A stretch of DNA of 64,000 bases. Source: Diadema setosum. Its lineage: Eukaryota > Echinodermata > Echinoidea > Diadematoida > Diadematidae. The position numbers and the translations under genes were made by a program. Positions 51,501-61,647 of this stretch are shown here, piece after piece; position 1 is the first letter of the stretch, and each line of letters begins with the position of its first letter. The notes under the pieces were generated by a model. The model was not told where the DNA came from and ran no database searches. It was given only the letters and a program-made list of their open reading frames with translations. The stretch is taken from contig NC_092700.1 of assembly GCF_964275005.1 (NCBI RefSeq), positions 17,579,649-17,643,648 of the forward strand, given 5' to 3'.

Positions 51501-52996
51501 GGTCAGAGGCAAAAAAAGCTTTCCACTTTGAAGATAACTAAATTGATGTCAAGATAAACCTCTAGAAGTTGTAGTCTGATAGCTCCTTCACACATTCTAA
51601 TCGATTTCATAAGACGAAAACTTGTTTCAGGTCCGTAGAATTCATAATTTCAAGGGCAATGTCATAAGCCTTCATTTTGGTGTACAAAGCCTATGGGGTT
51701 GTAACGGGGGAGGGGTCAGAGGCAAAAAAAGCGTTCTGCTTTGAAGATAGCTAAATTGATGTCAAGATAAACCTATAGAAGTTGTAGTCTGATATCTCCT
51801 TCACACATTCTAATTGATTTCATAAGACGAAAAGTTGTTTCAGGTCCGTAGAATTCATAATTTCAAGAGCAATGTCAGAAGCCGTCATTTTCGTGTACAA
51901 AGCTTATTGGGTTATAGCCCGTTAGGGGTCAGAGGCAAAAAAAGCGTTCCGCTATGAAGATAACTAAATTGATGTCAAGATAAACCTATAGAAGTTGTAG
52001 TCTGATATCTCCTTCACACATTCAAATCGATATCATATAATGAAAAGTTGTTTCAGGTCCGTAGAATTCATAATTTCAAGAGCAATGTAATAAGCCGTCG
52101 TTTTGGTGTACAAAGCCTATGGGGTTGTAACGAGGGAGGGGTCAGAGGCAAAAAAAGCTTTCCACTTTGAAGATAACTAAATTGATGTCAAGTTAAACCT
52201 ATAGAAGATGTAGTCTGATATCTCCTTAACACATTCTAATCGATTTCATAAGTCGAAAAGTTGTTTCAGGTCCGTAGAATTCATAATTTCAAGGGCAATG
52301 TCATAAGCCGTCATTTTCGTGTACAAAGCCTATGGGGTTATAGCCGGGGAGTGGTCAGAGGAAAAAAAAGCGTTCCGCTTTGAAGATAACTAAATTGATG
52401 TCAAGATAAACATATAGAAGTTGTAGTCTGATATCTCCTTCACACATTCTAATCGATTTCATAACATGAAAAGTTGTTTCAGGTCCGTAGAATCCATAAT
52501 TTCAAGAGCAATGTCATAAGCCGTCATTTTGGTGTACAAAGCCTATGGGGTTGTAACGGGGAAGGGGTCAGAGGCAAAAAAAGCTTTCCGCTTTGAAGAT
52601 AGCTAAATTGATGTCAAGTTAAACCTCTAGAAGTTGTAGTCTGATATCTCCTTCACACATTCTAATCAATTTCATAAGATGAAAAGTTGTTTCAGGTCCG
52701 TAGAATTCATAATTTCAAGAGCAATGTCATAAGCCGCCATTTTTGTGTACAATGCCTATGGGGTTATAGCCGGGGAGGGGTCGGAGGCAAAAAAAAAGCG
52801 TTCCGCTTTGAAGATAACTCAATTGATGTCAAGATAAACATATAGAAGTTGTAGTCTGATATCTCCTACACACATTCTAATCGATTTCATGAGATGAAAA
52901 GTTGTTTCAGGTCCGTAGAATTCATAATTTCAAGAGCAATGTCATAAGCCGCCATTTTTGTGTACAATGCCTATGGGGTTATAGTCGGGGAGGGGT
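45509..52996. repeat. Higher-order repeat block D: 15-mer (~3,198 bp), about 2.3 copies
   Basis: 'ctattgggttatagcccg' lies at 45509, 48706 and, with one change, 51903 (3,197 each). 'ggggagtggtcagagg' lies at 45951, 49148 and 52346. 'cattttgtatacaaagcc' lies at about 46989 and 50190. The monomer set overlaps block C but lacks about ten of its monomers, including the truncated one. The last monomer is cut at 52996 by the foldback element. Confidence 0.93.
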
Positions 52997-53217
52997 GTGG
53001 AGCCGGGAAATGTGCAAACGCCGGGAAATGTGCAAACGCCGGGAAATGTGCAAACGTCTTACCAGGAAATGTGCAAACGCCGGGAAATGTGCAAACGTCT
53101 CGCCGGGAAATGTGCAAATTTCATCAACGGGAAATGTGCAAACGTGACGCCGGGAAATGTGCAAAAGTTCAATTTTGCCGGGAAATGTGCAAAACGTCGC
53201 CGGAAATTGTGCAAATC
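52997..53217. repeat. Left outer arm: ten copies of a 15-bp core
   Basis: The core cgggaaatgtgcaaa occurs ten times (two copies altered by one or two bases) with spacers of 2-13 bases (ac gc, cgtctta, tttcatcaa, agttcaattttg and others). Frames reading GNVQT, MCKR or GKCAN across it are periodic artefacts. Confidence 0.95.
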
Positions 53218-54707
53218 ATTTACTTTAGCGATATTGTGTATAAAGATAGTAGATAAACTCCACATCAGAACTGCCCATGAACTTCCGCCATTTAGATTTT
53301 CTTAATGAAATCCTTGACAGATTTTAAACAAAATTGGTAGGTAGTACGATTATGGCAATGGGATCTCAATTTGTTTATATAGTAGCCACCCCCCCCCCCC
53401 CCCGAAAAAGGGGAGGGGGCCTCAAAGTCCCAGAACTACGGTATTATCAAAATTCTTCTATATAACCAAATAAGAATGAGCTAGGTTGGTTCTTTAAAGA
53501 TATTGATGACAGGAGTTCACGTTTAATGGCAGATCCAGGGATGCAGGGCACGGGGCCATACGTGGGGAGGAGTCTTCAAATTGAAGCATCAGAGTCCCTA
53601 AAGTAAACTAGTGCTATGAAGACATTAATGACTGAAATTGCATGTTTGATTATGACGGATCCAGAGGCGTCCGGATCGCGGGGGGGGGGGGGGGATGAGG
53701 GGAGGAGAGGAATGTTCTACATTGTCAGTATCTTCTTGAAAAGTCTAGGACAGATTTTCACTAAACTTGTCAGATAGCCTCATTACGGTGAATTCATAAA
53801 GATCATATTATGATCTTTATGAATTGAAATTAGCCCCCAATCCCCCCCCCCCCCAACCCCGGCCGAAAAGGGGGGAGGAGAGTTGAAGCCTCAGAGTCCC
53901 TAAACTCTGGATTTTAAAAAAAATCTTTTTCTGTCGAACAAAAAAAAAAAAGAAAGATAGAGCTAAGTAAGTGCCTTGAGAACATTAATGACTGAAATTT
54001 CATGTTTTATCATGGCGGATCCAGGGGTGCCCTGATTGGGGGTGGGGGAGGGGAAGTAATGGAGAGGAGGGGAATTGTCAATATTTACTGCATCTTCTTG
54101 ATAAATCTCAAGAAGGATTTTCACCAAACTTGGCAGATACCATCTTTACGGTGATATGATCTTATAAATTATGGTAAAATGAGCCCCACCCCCTCGCACC
54201 GCCAAGGGGGGGGGGGGGGGGGGGGAGGAGGAGTTGAAGTTTCAGGTCCCTAAACTCTGGAATTTTTAATCTTCCTCTGTTGAACCGAAGCATATGGAAC
54301 TACGTTATATGAAGACAATATCGTTACTAAAATTTCAGGTTTGATTATGACGGGTCCAGGAGTGCCCTGATAAGGGGTGTGAGGGGGAGGAAGGGGATTT
54401 TCCACATTTTCTGCATAGTCTTGTAAAATCTATGACGGATTTTCACCAAACTTGGCAGATAGTATATTTATGGTGATTCGATCTTAATTTGTTAAATTGA
54501 ATCCCCCCCCCCCCCCGCCGACAAGGAGGGGGGGGGGGGTGAACCCTCAGAGTCTCTATTCTCTTGATTTTTTTTTTTTTTTTTTAACTTCTGTCGAACC
54601 GAAAAAGTTAATGCTGTAAAGACATTAATGACCGTAATCTCATGTTTGATTATGGCGGGTCTTGGGGTGCTCTTATCGGGGGTAGGTGAGGGTGAGGGTG
54701 AGGGGGT

Positions 54708-55700
54708 GCTGTTCGTTAATGGGAAGGTTCGTTATTCTGAAGGGTCGTTAATCTGAAACACGCAAAGTCCCTATACCTAGAGGTTCGTTAACCCTAACTT
54801 ACCTGGGGGGGGGGGGCATAATGCCCCCCCCCCCCCCCCGACGAATTCCGCGACCATTCCGGCGCGCAAATTTTTTTGACCGCGCCGCTAGCTGACTTTT
54901 TAATTTCAAGTCTCGCACAACTTTTGAGACCAAATTTGTCGCGCCCGGGCATACCGTTCAGAAGCCACGCCCCTTCAAAAAATGTTTGTAAACCCCAAAA
55001 TTGCTCAGAAACGTGATTTTGCGTACAAAGTCAATACAAATTGTTTTTTCAATTAATTCATATAAAAATTCATATTTTTAATTTGAATGGCTGAAATCAA
55101 TTTCTTTTAATATAACTATGCTTCAAAAAATTTGTATGACAAATTCTACTGAAAGAAACTGCAAAAACAGAAGTTCAAAAAAAAAGAGGAAATATATAAA
55201 GAATTGATAAAACAATAAAAAAACATAAGAAATTAATTTTGATACTGATTTTTTTTAACGCACAAATGTTTGAAATGTCACTAGGAATATTTACACCAAA
55301 AATCAGCATTCCATAAGCTTTTATAAGCCAATTACAGACGAAAATGTGTTTTTTTTTTGTATATATTTGCATAATTAATTGATATAAAATAGAAAATGCA
55401 ATTTTTTTTGAAACTTTAACTAAACAATCTTGTAGATTACATCCGGCTTCATGTTCATGCAAAATTTTGCGGCGATCGCGCAATCAACGGCCGAGATCAT
55501 TCTGAAGGGGGGCATAATGCCCCCCCCCCAAGAATTCAAGCTCTCTAAATAGCCCAGGTAAGTTAGGGTTAATCCGAAAATGAAAAAAGGATACGTTAAT
55601 CTGAAAATTTGTGGCGTTATTCCGAATGTTCGTTATTCCGAAGGCTCATTACGGATTAACCAGTCTTCGGAATAACGAACCTTCGGAATAACGAGCTGTA
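54708..55700. mobile_element. Nested element with 'ttcgttattccgaa' ends
   Basis: The left end (tgctgttcgttaatgggaag) and the right end read backwards (tacagctcgttattccgaag) form inverted repeats of about 35 bp, rich in 'cgttattccgaa'. Host 'aggggg' repeat sequence resumes on both sides. Without its own insertion (54792-55568) it is only ~210 bp, so it is a MITE. Superfamily unknown. Confidence 0.65.
54792..55568. mobile_element. piggyBac-like MITE (777 bp)
   Basis: Perfect 16-bp terminal inverted repeats CCCTAACTTACCTGGG, with TTAA on each side (54788-54791 and 55569-55572). CCC ends and a TTAA target are the piggyBac signature. Both ends also carry a 'ggggggcataatgccccc' palindrome next to long C-runs. 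The interior is AT-rich with a GC-rich 'gcgcgc' flank and no transposase. Perfect ends suggest it is young, the latest of three nested insertions. Confidence 0.85.
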
Positions 55701-55920
55701 ACCAGGGGGAGGAGGGGGATTTTCAAAATTTTCTCCATCTTCTTGAAAAATCTATGACGAATTTTCACCAAACTTGGCAGATAGCATCTTTATGGTGATA
55801 GTACTGTAAATACAGTTAGTGCATTATGTAGGTTCAAGTTTACTATGACAGATGAAGGGATGCCCAAAAAGGGGAGTGGGTAGGAAGGAGGCTTAATTTT
55901 CACATTTTTTGTCTTTTTCC

Positions 55921-56519
55921 TGAAAACTCAAGACGCATCCCTCGGATAGTAAAATCATATATCAGCTTAAAAAAAAAGCCTATACAAAAATGATGGCGCT
56001 AATAGAGTGCTGGTGCCTGTTATGGTAAGTTAATTCATGAATTAATGTTAAGTGCGGCGGAGGCGGATTTGTCACATATTCAGCGTCTTCTTCAAACCCT
56101 TATAGATATTTGCCAAGCTTGAAACGTAGCGTAGCGTATTTATCTGGTAAAATGACCCCAATTTGTCTAGATGAGCACTGCCCCAACCCCTAAGGTGGGT
56201 GGAGATGGACCCCCCCCCCACCCCATCTCCGCCCCTTGAACTTGAAAGGGACCAAGACGAGGGGGTGGGGTCGTTCGGGTGGAATACAGAATTTTATTGA
56301 AAACCCTATACATACGAAAAAAAAAAACCGGAATACGTACTTTTTAAAGAAATTTTCTATACAACCAAGAGTAATAGAACACAATTCTTATCACATTTTT
56401 AGAAGGTAGATCTATACTTTGATGACATTTCACGTCTGCTTACTAAATGACGTGGGGGCTACCCTGGTCGTATCCCTAGATTTGGGGAAGGGGAACAACT
56501 TGGGACTTGTTGCCCCTTC
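55921..56519. other. Central spacer of the foldback element
   Basis: Non-repeated DNA between the two arms, with a C-rich stretch at 56180-56240. No transposase or other coding frame recognised. Confidence 0.5.
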
Positions 56520-57790
56520 GAACAAAGTGGGATTCTATCACACTAGAGATGCTACCTCCCACGTTCGGTGAAAATCCATCAAAGATTTCTCAAGAGGATG
56601 CAGAATATGTGAAAATCCCCCCTCCTCCCCCTCACCCCCTCCCCCCCCCCCCCCCCATACGGACACCCCTCGATCCGCTACAATCAAACGTGAAATAACA
56701 TTCCAGGCATTAATGTCTTCATAGCACTAACTAAGCTCTCTTTTCCGGTTTGACAGAAGAAGATAAAAATTGAGTTTAGGGACTCCGAGGCTTCACCCCC
56801 CCCCTCCCCCCTCCTTAAGCGGTGTGTGTGTGTGTGTGTGTGTATGGGAGGGGGCTCATTTTAACAAATTAAGTGCATATCACCGTAAAGAGGCAATCTG
56901 CCAATTTTGGTGAAAATCCGTCGTAGATTTTTCAAGAAGATGCTGAAAATGTGGAAAATTCCTCTCCTTGCCCTCACCCCCCTCGATCTGGAGACCCCTT
57001 GATCCGCGCCATAACCAAACATGAAATTTCATTCATTAACGCTGTATCTTCATAGCACTAACTAAACTCTATCTTTATCGGTTTGACAGAAGAAGATTAA
57101 AAAAAAAATTCCAGAGTTTTGGGGACGCTGAAACTTCAAACCTGGCCCCGCAGCCCCACCCCCTCATTTGAACAAATTAAGATCATAACTATTACCATAA
57201 TCTTGCTATCTGTCAAGTTTGGTGAAAATCCCTCACAGATATTTCAAGAACATGCTAAAAATGTGGAATATCCCCCTCCAACCATCACCCCTCCCCCCCC
57301 CCCCCCCCCCGATCTGGGTACCCCTTGATCGGCCATAATCAAACATGAAATTTCATTCATTAATCACATTAATGTCTTCATAGCACTAACTTAGCTCTAT
57401 CTTTTTCGGTTTGACAGAAAAATATATATATTTTTTTTTAAATCCAGATTTTTGGGATGTTAAAAGTGAAGCTTTAACCCCCTCCCCCCCTCCCCCTCAC
57501 CTCCGATCAGGGCACCCCTGGGTCCGCCATAATCAAACATGAAATTTTAGTCATTAATGTCTTCATAGCACTAACTTAATTAGCTCTCTCTTTTTCGGTT
57601 CGACAGATGAAGAAAAAAAATCAAGCGTTTAGGGACTCTGAGGCTTCAACTCCCCCCCCCCCCCTCCTTAGGACTGGTGTGTGTGTGTGTGGGGGGGGGG
57701 GGCTTATTTTGACAAATTACAGATCATATCACCATTAAGATGTTATCTGCCAAATCTGGTGAAAATTCGTTGTAGGGTTTGCAAGAAAAT
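56520..57790. repeat. Right inner arm: ~330-bp units (forward orientation)
   Basis: 'attaatgtcttcatagcact' landmarks lie at about 56709, 57035 (altered), 57365 and 57553. Units show 'ttggtgaaaatcc', 'ggtttgacagaagaagat' and C-runs in the same order as the 3000-4251 array. (GT)n runs occur at about 56822 and 57677. Short frames here are repeat artefacts. Confidence 0.75.
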
Positions 57791-57930
57791 GCTGAAAATG
57801 TAATAATAATAAAAAAAACAAAACAAGACAGATGGTCGCTAAGACAGGTGGTAAAGATGGTAATGGTTCGTGCGCAGCTTTGATTGAGAGTTTCTCTTCC
57901 ATCTCTACATAATATAGGTGAAATGAATGG

Positions 57931-58134
57931 TTTGCACATTTCCCGGCAAAATTGAACATTTGCACATTTCCCGGCGTCACGTTTGCACATTTCCCGTTGA
58001 TGAAATTTAGAGATTTGCACATTTCCCGGCACGACGTTTGCACATTTCCGGCGTTTGCACATTTCCCGGCGAGACGTTTGCACATTTCCAGGCGTTTGCA
58101 CATTTCCCGGCGTTTGCACATTTCCCGGCTCCAC
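57931..58134. repeat. Right outer arm: nine copies of the 15-bp core, inverted
   Basis: Nine copies of tttgcacatttcccg (one with 'ccagg', one missing a C). Spacers correspond one by one to those of the left arm (gacg, tgatgaaattt, gtcacg, caaaattgaac), so both arms derive from one ancestral arm. Confidence 0.95.
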
Positions 58135-58300
58135 AGATCTTCACTGTGTATACGTCTGGTGGATATTGCTCTTTATACTGTCAATGACCACATACTCAAA
58201 CGGCAGCAAATGTATTGATGACTTATTACTATTCTCAGTTACTTATAGGACAACGAGTTGTAATGTGATTAGCAAACACATGAATAACCCCCTCAAGAAT

Positions 58301-58435
<135 letters not shown>

Positions 58436-58637
58436 TCTTTGATCTTTGTGTCATCTCTCATTGACTGAACGAATTATTTGAAAATCTAATAATTGGGTCT
58501 GGAGGAAAAGGGAGGGGCAACTCCGCCATGGCCATATACGAAAGTTCAGTTCTCAGTTTATTTTTGTTTTATTTTGGCACGGAGCCTGCTTCAGTAAAAA
58601 AAAAAAAAGAAAAAGAAAAAAGATAATAATAATGATA

Positions 58638-58638
58638 G

Positions 58639-58673
<35 letters not shown>

Positions 58674-58772
58674 ATGAATAAATAAATAGATAAATAAATA
58701 GGTAAATAAATGAATGAATGAATGAATAAATAAATGAATAAATAAATAAATAAACAAATAAATAAATAATTA
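58638..58772. repeat. (AAAT)n microsatellite
   Basis: About 135 bp of AAAT tetramers with GAAT, GATA and GGTA variants. It gives long Leu/Ile/Tyr/Phe frames on the minus strand that are not coding. Confidence 0.95.
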
Positions 58773-60939
58773 ATTAAAATATTAAAAAAAAAATCTTCAG
58801 CTGGTCCGTGCCCGATAAAATCACATACAATGTATATACACATCGTCATACATTATACAATAACAAAATAACAATACAAACAAAACCAAAAATACAATGC
58901 ACTGATTAAAATTAAAAAAAAACCTCTCCCATCCCCCGTCCATTCATAACAAAATACTGAATATTCACATTATAATTGTATCTTAATTCATCAAATATGT
59001 TTCATAAATTAACACCATTTCAGTCTAAATTACTTATTTTTTTTTATATGTAAGAGAAGCTGATTCCTTGTGTGATTTGAGGTATGATAAGAAATATAAT
59101 GTACAAATATGGAATGTTTAGGTTTCAGAAGTAGAGCCTAGTAACAATGGTATGACTCACAGTCACTAATTATGAGGTATCTCGCTGCGATTATCAATGG
59201 AAGTGGGCTATTCACATTCAAACAGTGTCACGATAAGAAAATCAGCAAAGTGGTGTTTATTCTTGAAATAGATACAGCATCCATCGTATGTCAATCAAAT
59301 AGTGTACAGGCCCTACTGTGTCAGATATTACCTTGCCCTTTTTAGTTCATAATCTTGTTTATGCATATTCCAAAATTCACATAGATTTATTATCAATATA
59401 CAAAATAGAGCTATAAACGTATATAAAGCTATAACTTGTATCTTTTATAATAATCGTCACGATAAACCTATACACGCTGGTGCCAAATCCTGTAAAAGGG
59501 AAGCTACCAACAAAATGTTTTGACACCAATGATGCTAATAATCAAAGTAATCTATTATGTCCTGCATGAGATTAAACATATTAATTGCAAACACTAGGTT
59601 TGTAATTGTGAAAATTATACATCATTAGTTTGTCCATTATCGTCGTCTTCCGAGGATCCACTCTTCCCCATCACCCCCCCCCCCACCATCACTCTGACAT
59701 TACTGACTTGTCATTGATACAGCCTATATTCAATAGCTGCGTTTTGAGTTGTTGGGGAAATGTGGACATTTTCAAACTTTGAGTTTTCCGTAGGCGTTGA
59801 TCTTCAAAAGAGGAAGTTTTAATTGCCCATAAAACACAAAAACTAAACAAAAGAGACAGTTTTAGTTCCTTAACGAAATTAACAATAGAACAAGTAAAGT
59901 TCGCAAACAAGAATGATAAAAACAATAAACATTAAACGACTGTTGCGGTTCAGAACGCAGTTTCAAGGTCATTATATAACCCCTGGTCGACGCTATTTAA
60001 AGAGCATAATTTTCACTGCCTCTTTTTCACCGTAAAATGATGAATTTCTCCTCAGCTGTCATATTCTGTATTCAGAGGGCAGTTTACAGGATAGAAATTT
60101 AACGCGAACCCGGTGAAGGGGAATTCTTTTTCACCCCTTGAAATATCCAAGGAGCTTCGATTAACCCCTTCCCTGGCCTAGTTCTGCAACTTGACCAATT
60201 AGAGAAACTGTACAATACGCTCTTTCGGTCAGTCGTGGACCAATGAACGACGCCGTATATCGCTTCAGAGCATTACATAGACAGAGAAAATGTCGACCTA
60301 AAGAATCTTCGAAGGAACTGGGAGATTTATCTACTAGAGTTGGACATGAAATATCCCTTTCTTTCGTGGGTAAATGAGTAATTGATCAACTATGACGACA
60401 GTTCATTTTGTCGTCCATCCGTTACCGGGTACAGAGGATCAATTGAATGATAGGTAAGGACTAAAAAATGATTTTGAACGTGATCCAACACAACGACTAC
60501 GTCGCGGTGCAATGACCCTCTACTTGCTTTATCCCTAGCAGTATCATGCGTAGTCCCATTCACTGTGATTTACGTTCGCATCGTGTTGTTGATTGAAAAG
60601 CTCAGAAGCATGGTCCTGCAGTCCAAACAGTGGACTCTAGAGAGCATATTATTAAGTGTGGTATCGTACAAATACACAAGAAAGCATAATTTGTCGAGAT
60701 ACGTTGTCCAGTTCCACGTCTGATTAGTTTTTACTTTGTCTTTGAAACCTTATTTAGACTCGAAAATTGTCTGATGTCAGCACTGGTCAGTGTCTATGCA
60801 ACTGCCAGTGCAGCTTGTTGCCATGTTGGGATTGGCTTGGGAAATTGTGCATACATGGTTTAATGCTGTGAGTGAGAGATTACTATGATATGAGCAATGA
60901 GTGGGGTCTTAAATTTCATTGGTGAGATCTCTTCAAGCT
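58773..60939. other. AT-rich region, no recognised gene
   Basis: Mostly AT-rich unique DNA. Two CCAAT-like sites lie near 60196 and 60240 in a somewhat GC-richer stretch (60100-60600), but with no accompanying start of a coding frame. Nothing else supported. Confidence 0.4.
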
Positions 60940-61215
60940 TCATACTATTATTCCTGTGCGTGACACAGCTCCGTAAGAAGAGAAGGATAGGATTAGGAGT
61001 CTAGTCTGAAAAAAAAAAAGTATATTGTTTGTTGACTGTAGTGTTTCCTGTGCATCAGCAGAGATGAGCTCGAGTTTGTTGATGGAATTGATGATGACAA
61101 AGCAGCTTGCAACACAGTGAGAATTCTGCCACCCTGCCACAAAGAAGTCTCCTGGGAATGCAGCCGAGTTGTCATTAAATCCTTCCAGAGTCACATAGAG
61201 GAGAGCGAGAAAAAC
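60940..61215 (-). CDS. Possible exon, unknown product
   Basis: The minus-strand frame reads LEGFNDNSAAFPGDFFVAGW followed by HCVASCFVIINSINKLELIS, compositionally more protein-like than its surroundings. No clear donor or acceptor was found, and a long A/T homopolymer ends it near 61008. I recognise no family; it may be a relic exon or chance. Confidence 0.2.
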   Translation of the reverse strand, partial: VFLALLYVTLEGFNDNSAAFPGDFFVAGWQNSHCVASCFVIINSINKLELISADAQETLQSTNNILFFFQTRLLILSFSSYGAVSRTGIIV

Positions 61216-61647
61216 ATCTATATTATTTGAAGCAAATTGTCCAAGGTTTTACCTTCCGTGCCAAAATTCAACCACACGCAAAAGGCATAGGTTTTACATA
61301 CATGTATCAGGCAGTCAAATTTTGGATGATGTTGCAGTTGAATTATGGGCGGCTTGGTTTACTTACTCATAAAGCAGGATGGGATAAAAATCAGGGTTCC
61401 ACATTAGTGGTTTCCGGTCCCATGGCCACTGAAAATTTGATGTCGGGCCACCAAATTTCCCAAAAGGTTATGTTTTACCGGCCCAGTCTGGCAGCGAAAA
61501 TTCAAAATAAATTTTTATATTTCCTTTTTCTTTTGGGGCACCTAAATTTCAAATTGCAATGTTTTAGTGGCCCGAATGTCCCACCAGAGAGAGAAAGAAA
61601 AGTTAGCGTCAAGTCCTGTATAGAGATTGATTATGATGTGTCACATG

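Larger units (their letters stand above)
19045..52996. repeat. Satellite array, ~214-bp monomer, about 159 copies
   Basis: Head-to-tail monomers of 213-215 bp. 'taatcgatttcat' starts units at 19045, 19258, 19473 and onward to the end. Monomer landmarks in order: taatcgatttcataagac, gttgtttcaggtccgtagaa, gcaatgtcataagccgtcat, gtgtacaaagcctatggggt, a G-run block 'ccggggagggg', an A5-A10 tract, gcgttccgctttgaagata, and tagaagttgtagtctgatat. Monomers differ by several percent, but sets of monomers recur in fixed order (higher-order repeats, listed separately). One truncated monomer ('taaactgcaggcaccgtaac') recurs at 27761, 32227, 37529 and 42837. No frame of 60 codons survives anywhere in these 34 kb. 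I saw no CENP-B-box-like motif. Function unknown; a centromeric or heterochromatic role is an inference from organisation. Confidence 0.98.
53330..55920. repeat. Left inner arm: ~330-bp units (reverse orientation)
   Basis: Diverged units with 'gacattaatgactgaaat' landmarks at about 53621, 53979, 54311 and 54621, 'accaaacttggcagatag' segments and long G or C runs. They are the reverse complement of the units at 56520-57790 and homologous to those at 3000-4251. The array is broken at about 54708 by the nested element. Confidence 0.75.
52997..58134. mobile_element. Foldback-type DNA transposon (~5.1 kb) at the satellite edge
   Basis: The two ends are inverted copies: GTGGAGCCGGGAAATGTGCA at 52997 and its reverse complement ending at 58134. 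Each arm has an outer domain of 9-10 short tandem repeats, a ~100-bp non-repeated stretch (53218-53330; 57830-57930) and an inner domain of ~330-bp C/G-rich units, in mirror orientation. The middle (55921-56519) has no transposase frame. Arms made of short tandem repeats are typical of foldback elements (Drosophila FB/Galileo, sea urchin TU elements); kinship to TU is suggested by layout only. Satellite DNA lies on the left side only, and no target duplication is visible. Confidence 0.75.

Noticed and set aside
19045-52996. CRISPR-like direct repeats with spacers
   Set aside because: The whole ~214-bp unit is repeated, not just short repeats separated by unique spacers; this is satellite DNA.
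52902-53305. Frames rich in GNVQT, MCKR or GKCAN, also at 57724-58330
   Set aside because: They arise from the 15-bp-core tandem repeats of the foldback arms; both strands and several frames give similar periodic peptides.
55561-55572. 'ttagggttaa' as a telomere seed
   Set aside because: It is the terminal inverted repeat plus TTAA target of the piggyBac-like MITE.
58553-58849. 98-codon Leu/Ile/Tyr/Phe-rich membrane-like frame
   Set aside because: Product of the (AAAT)n microsatellite.
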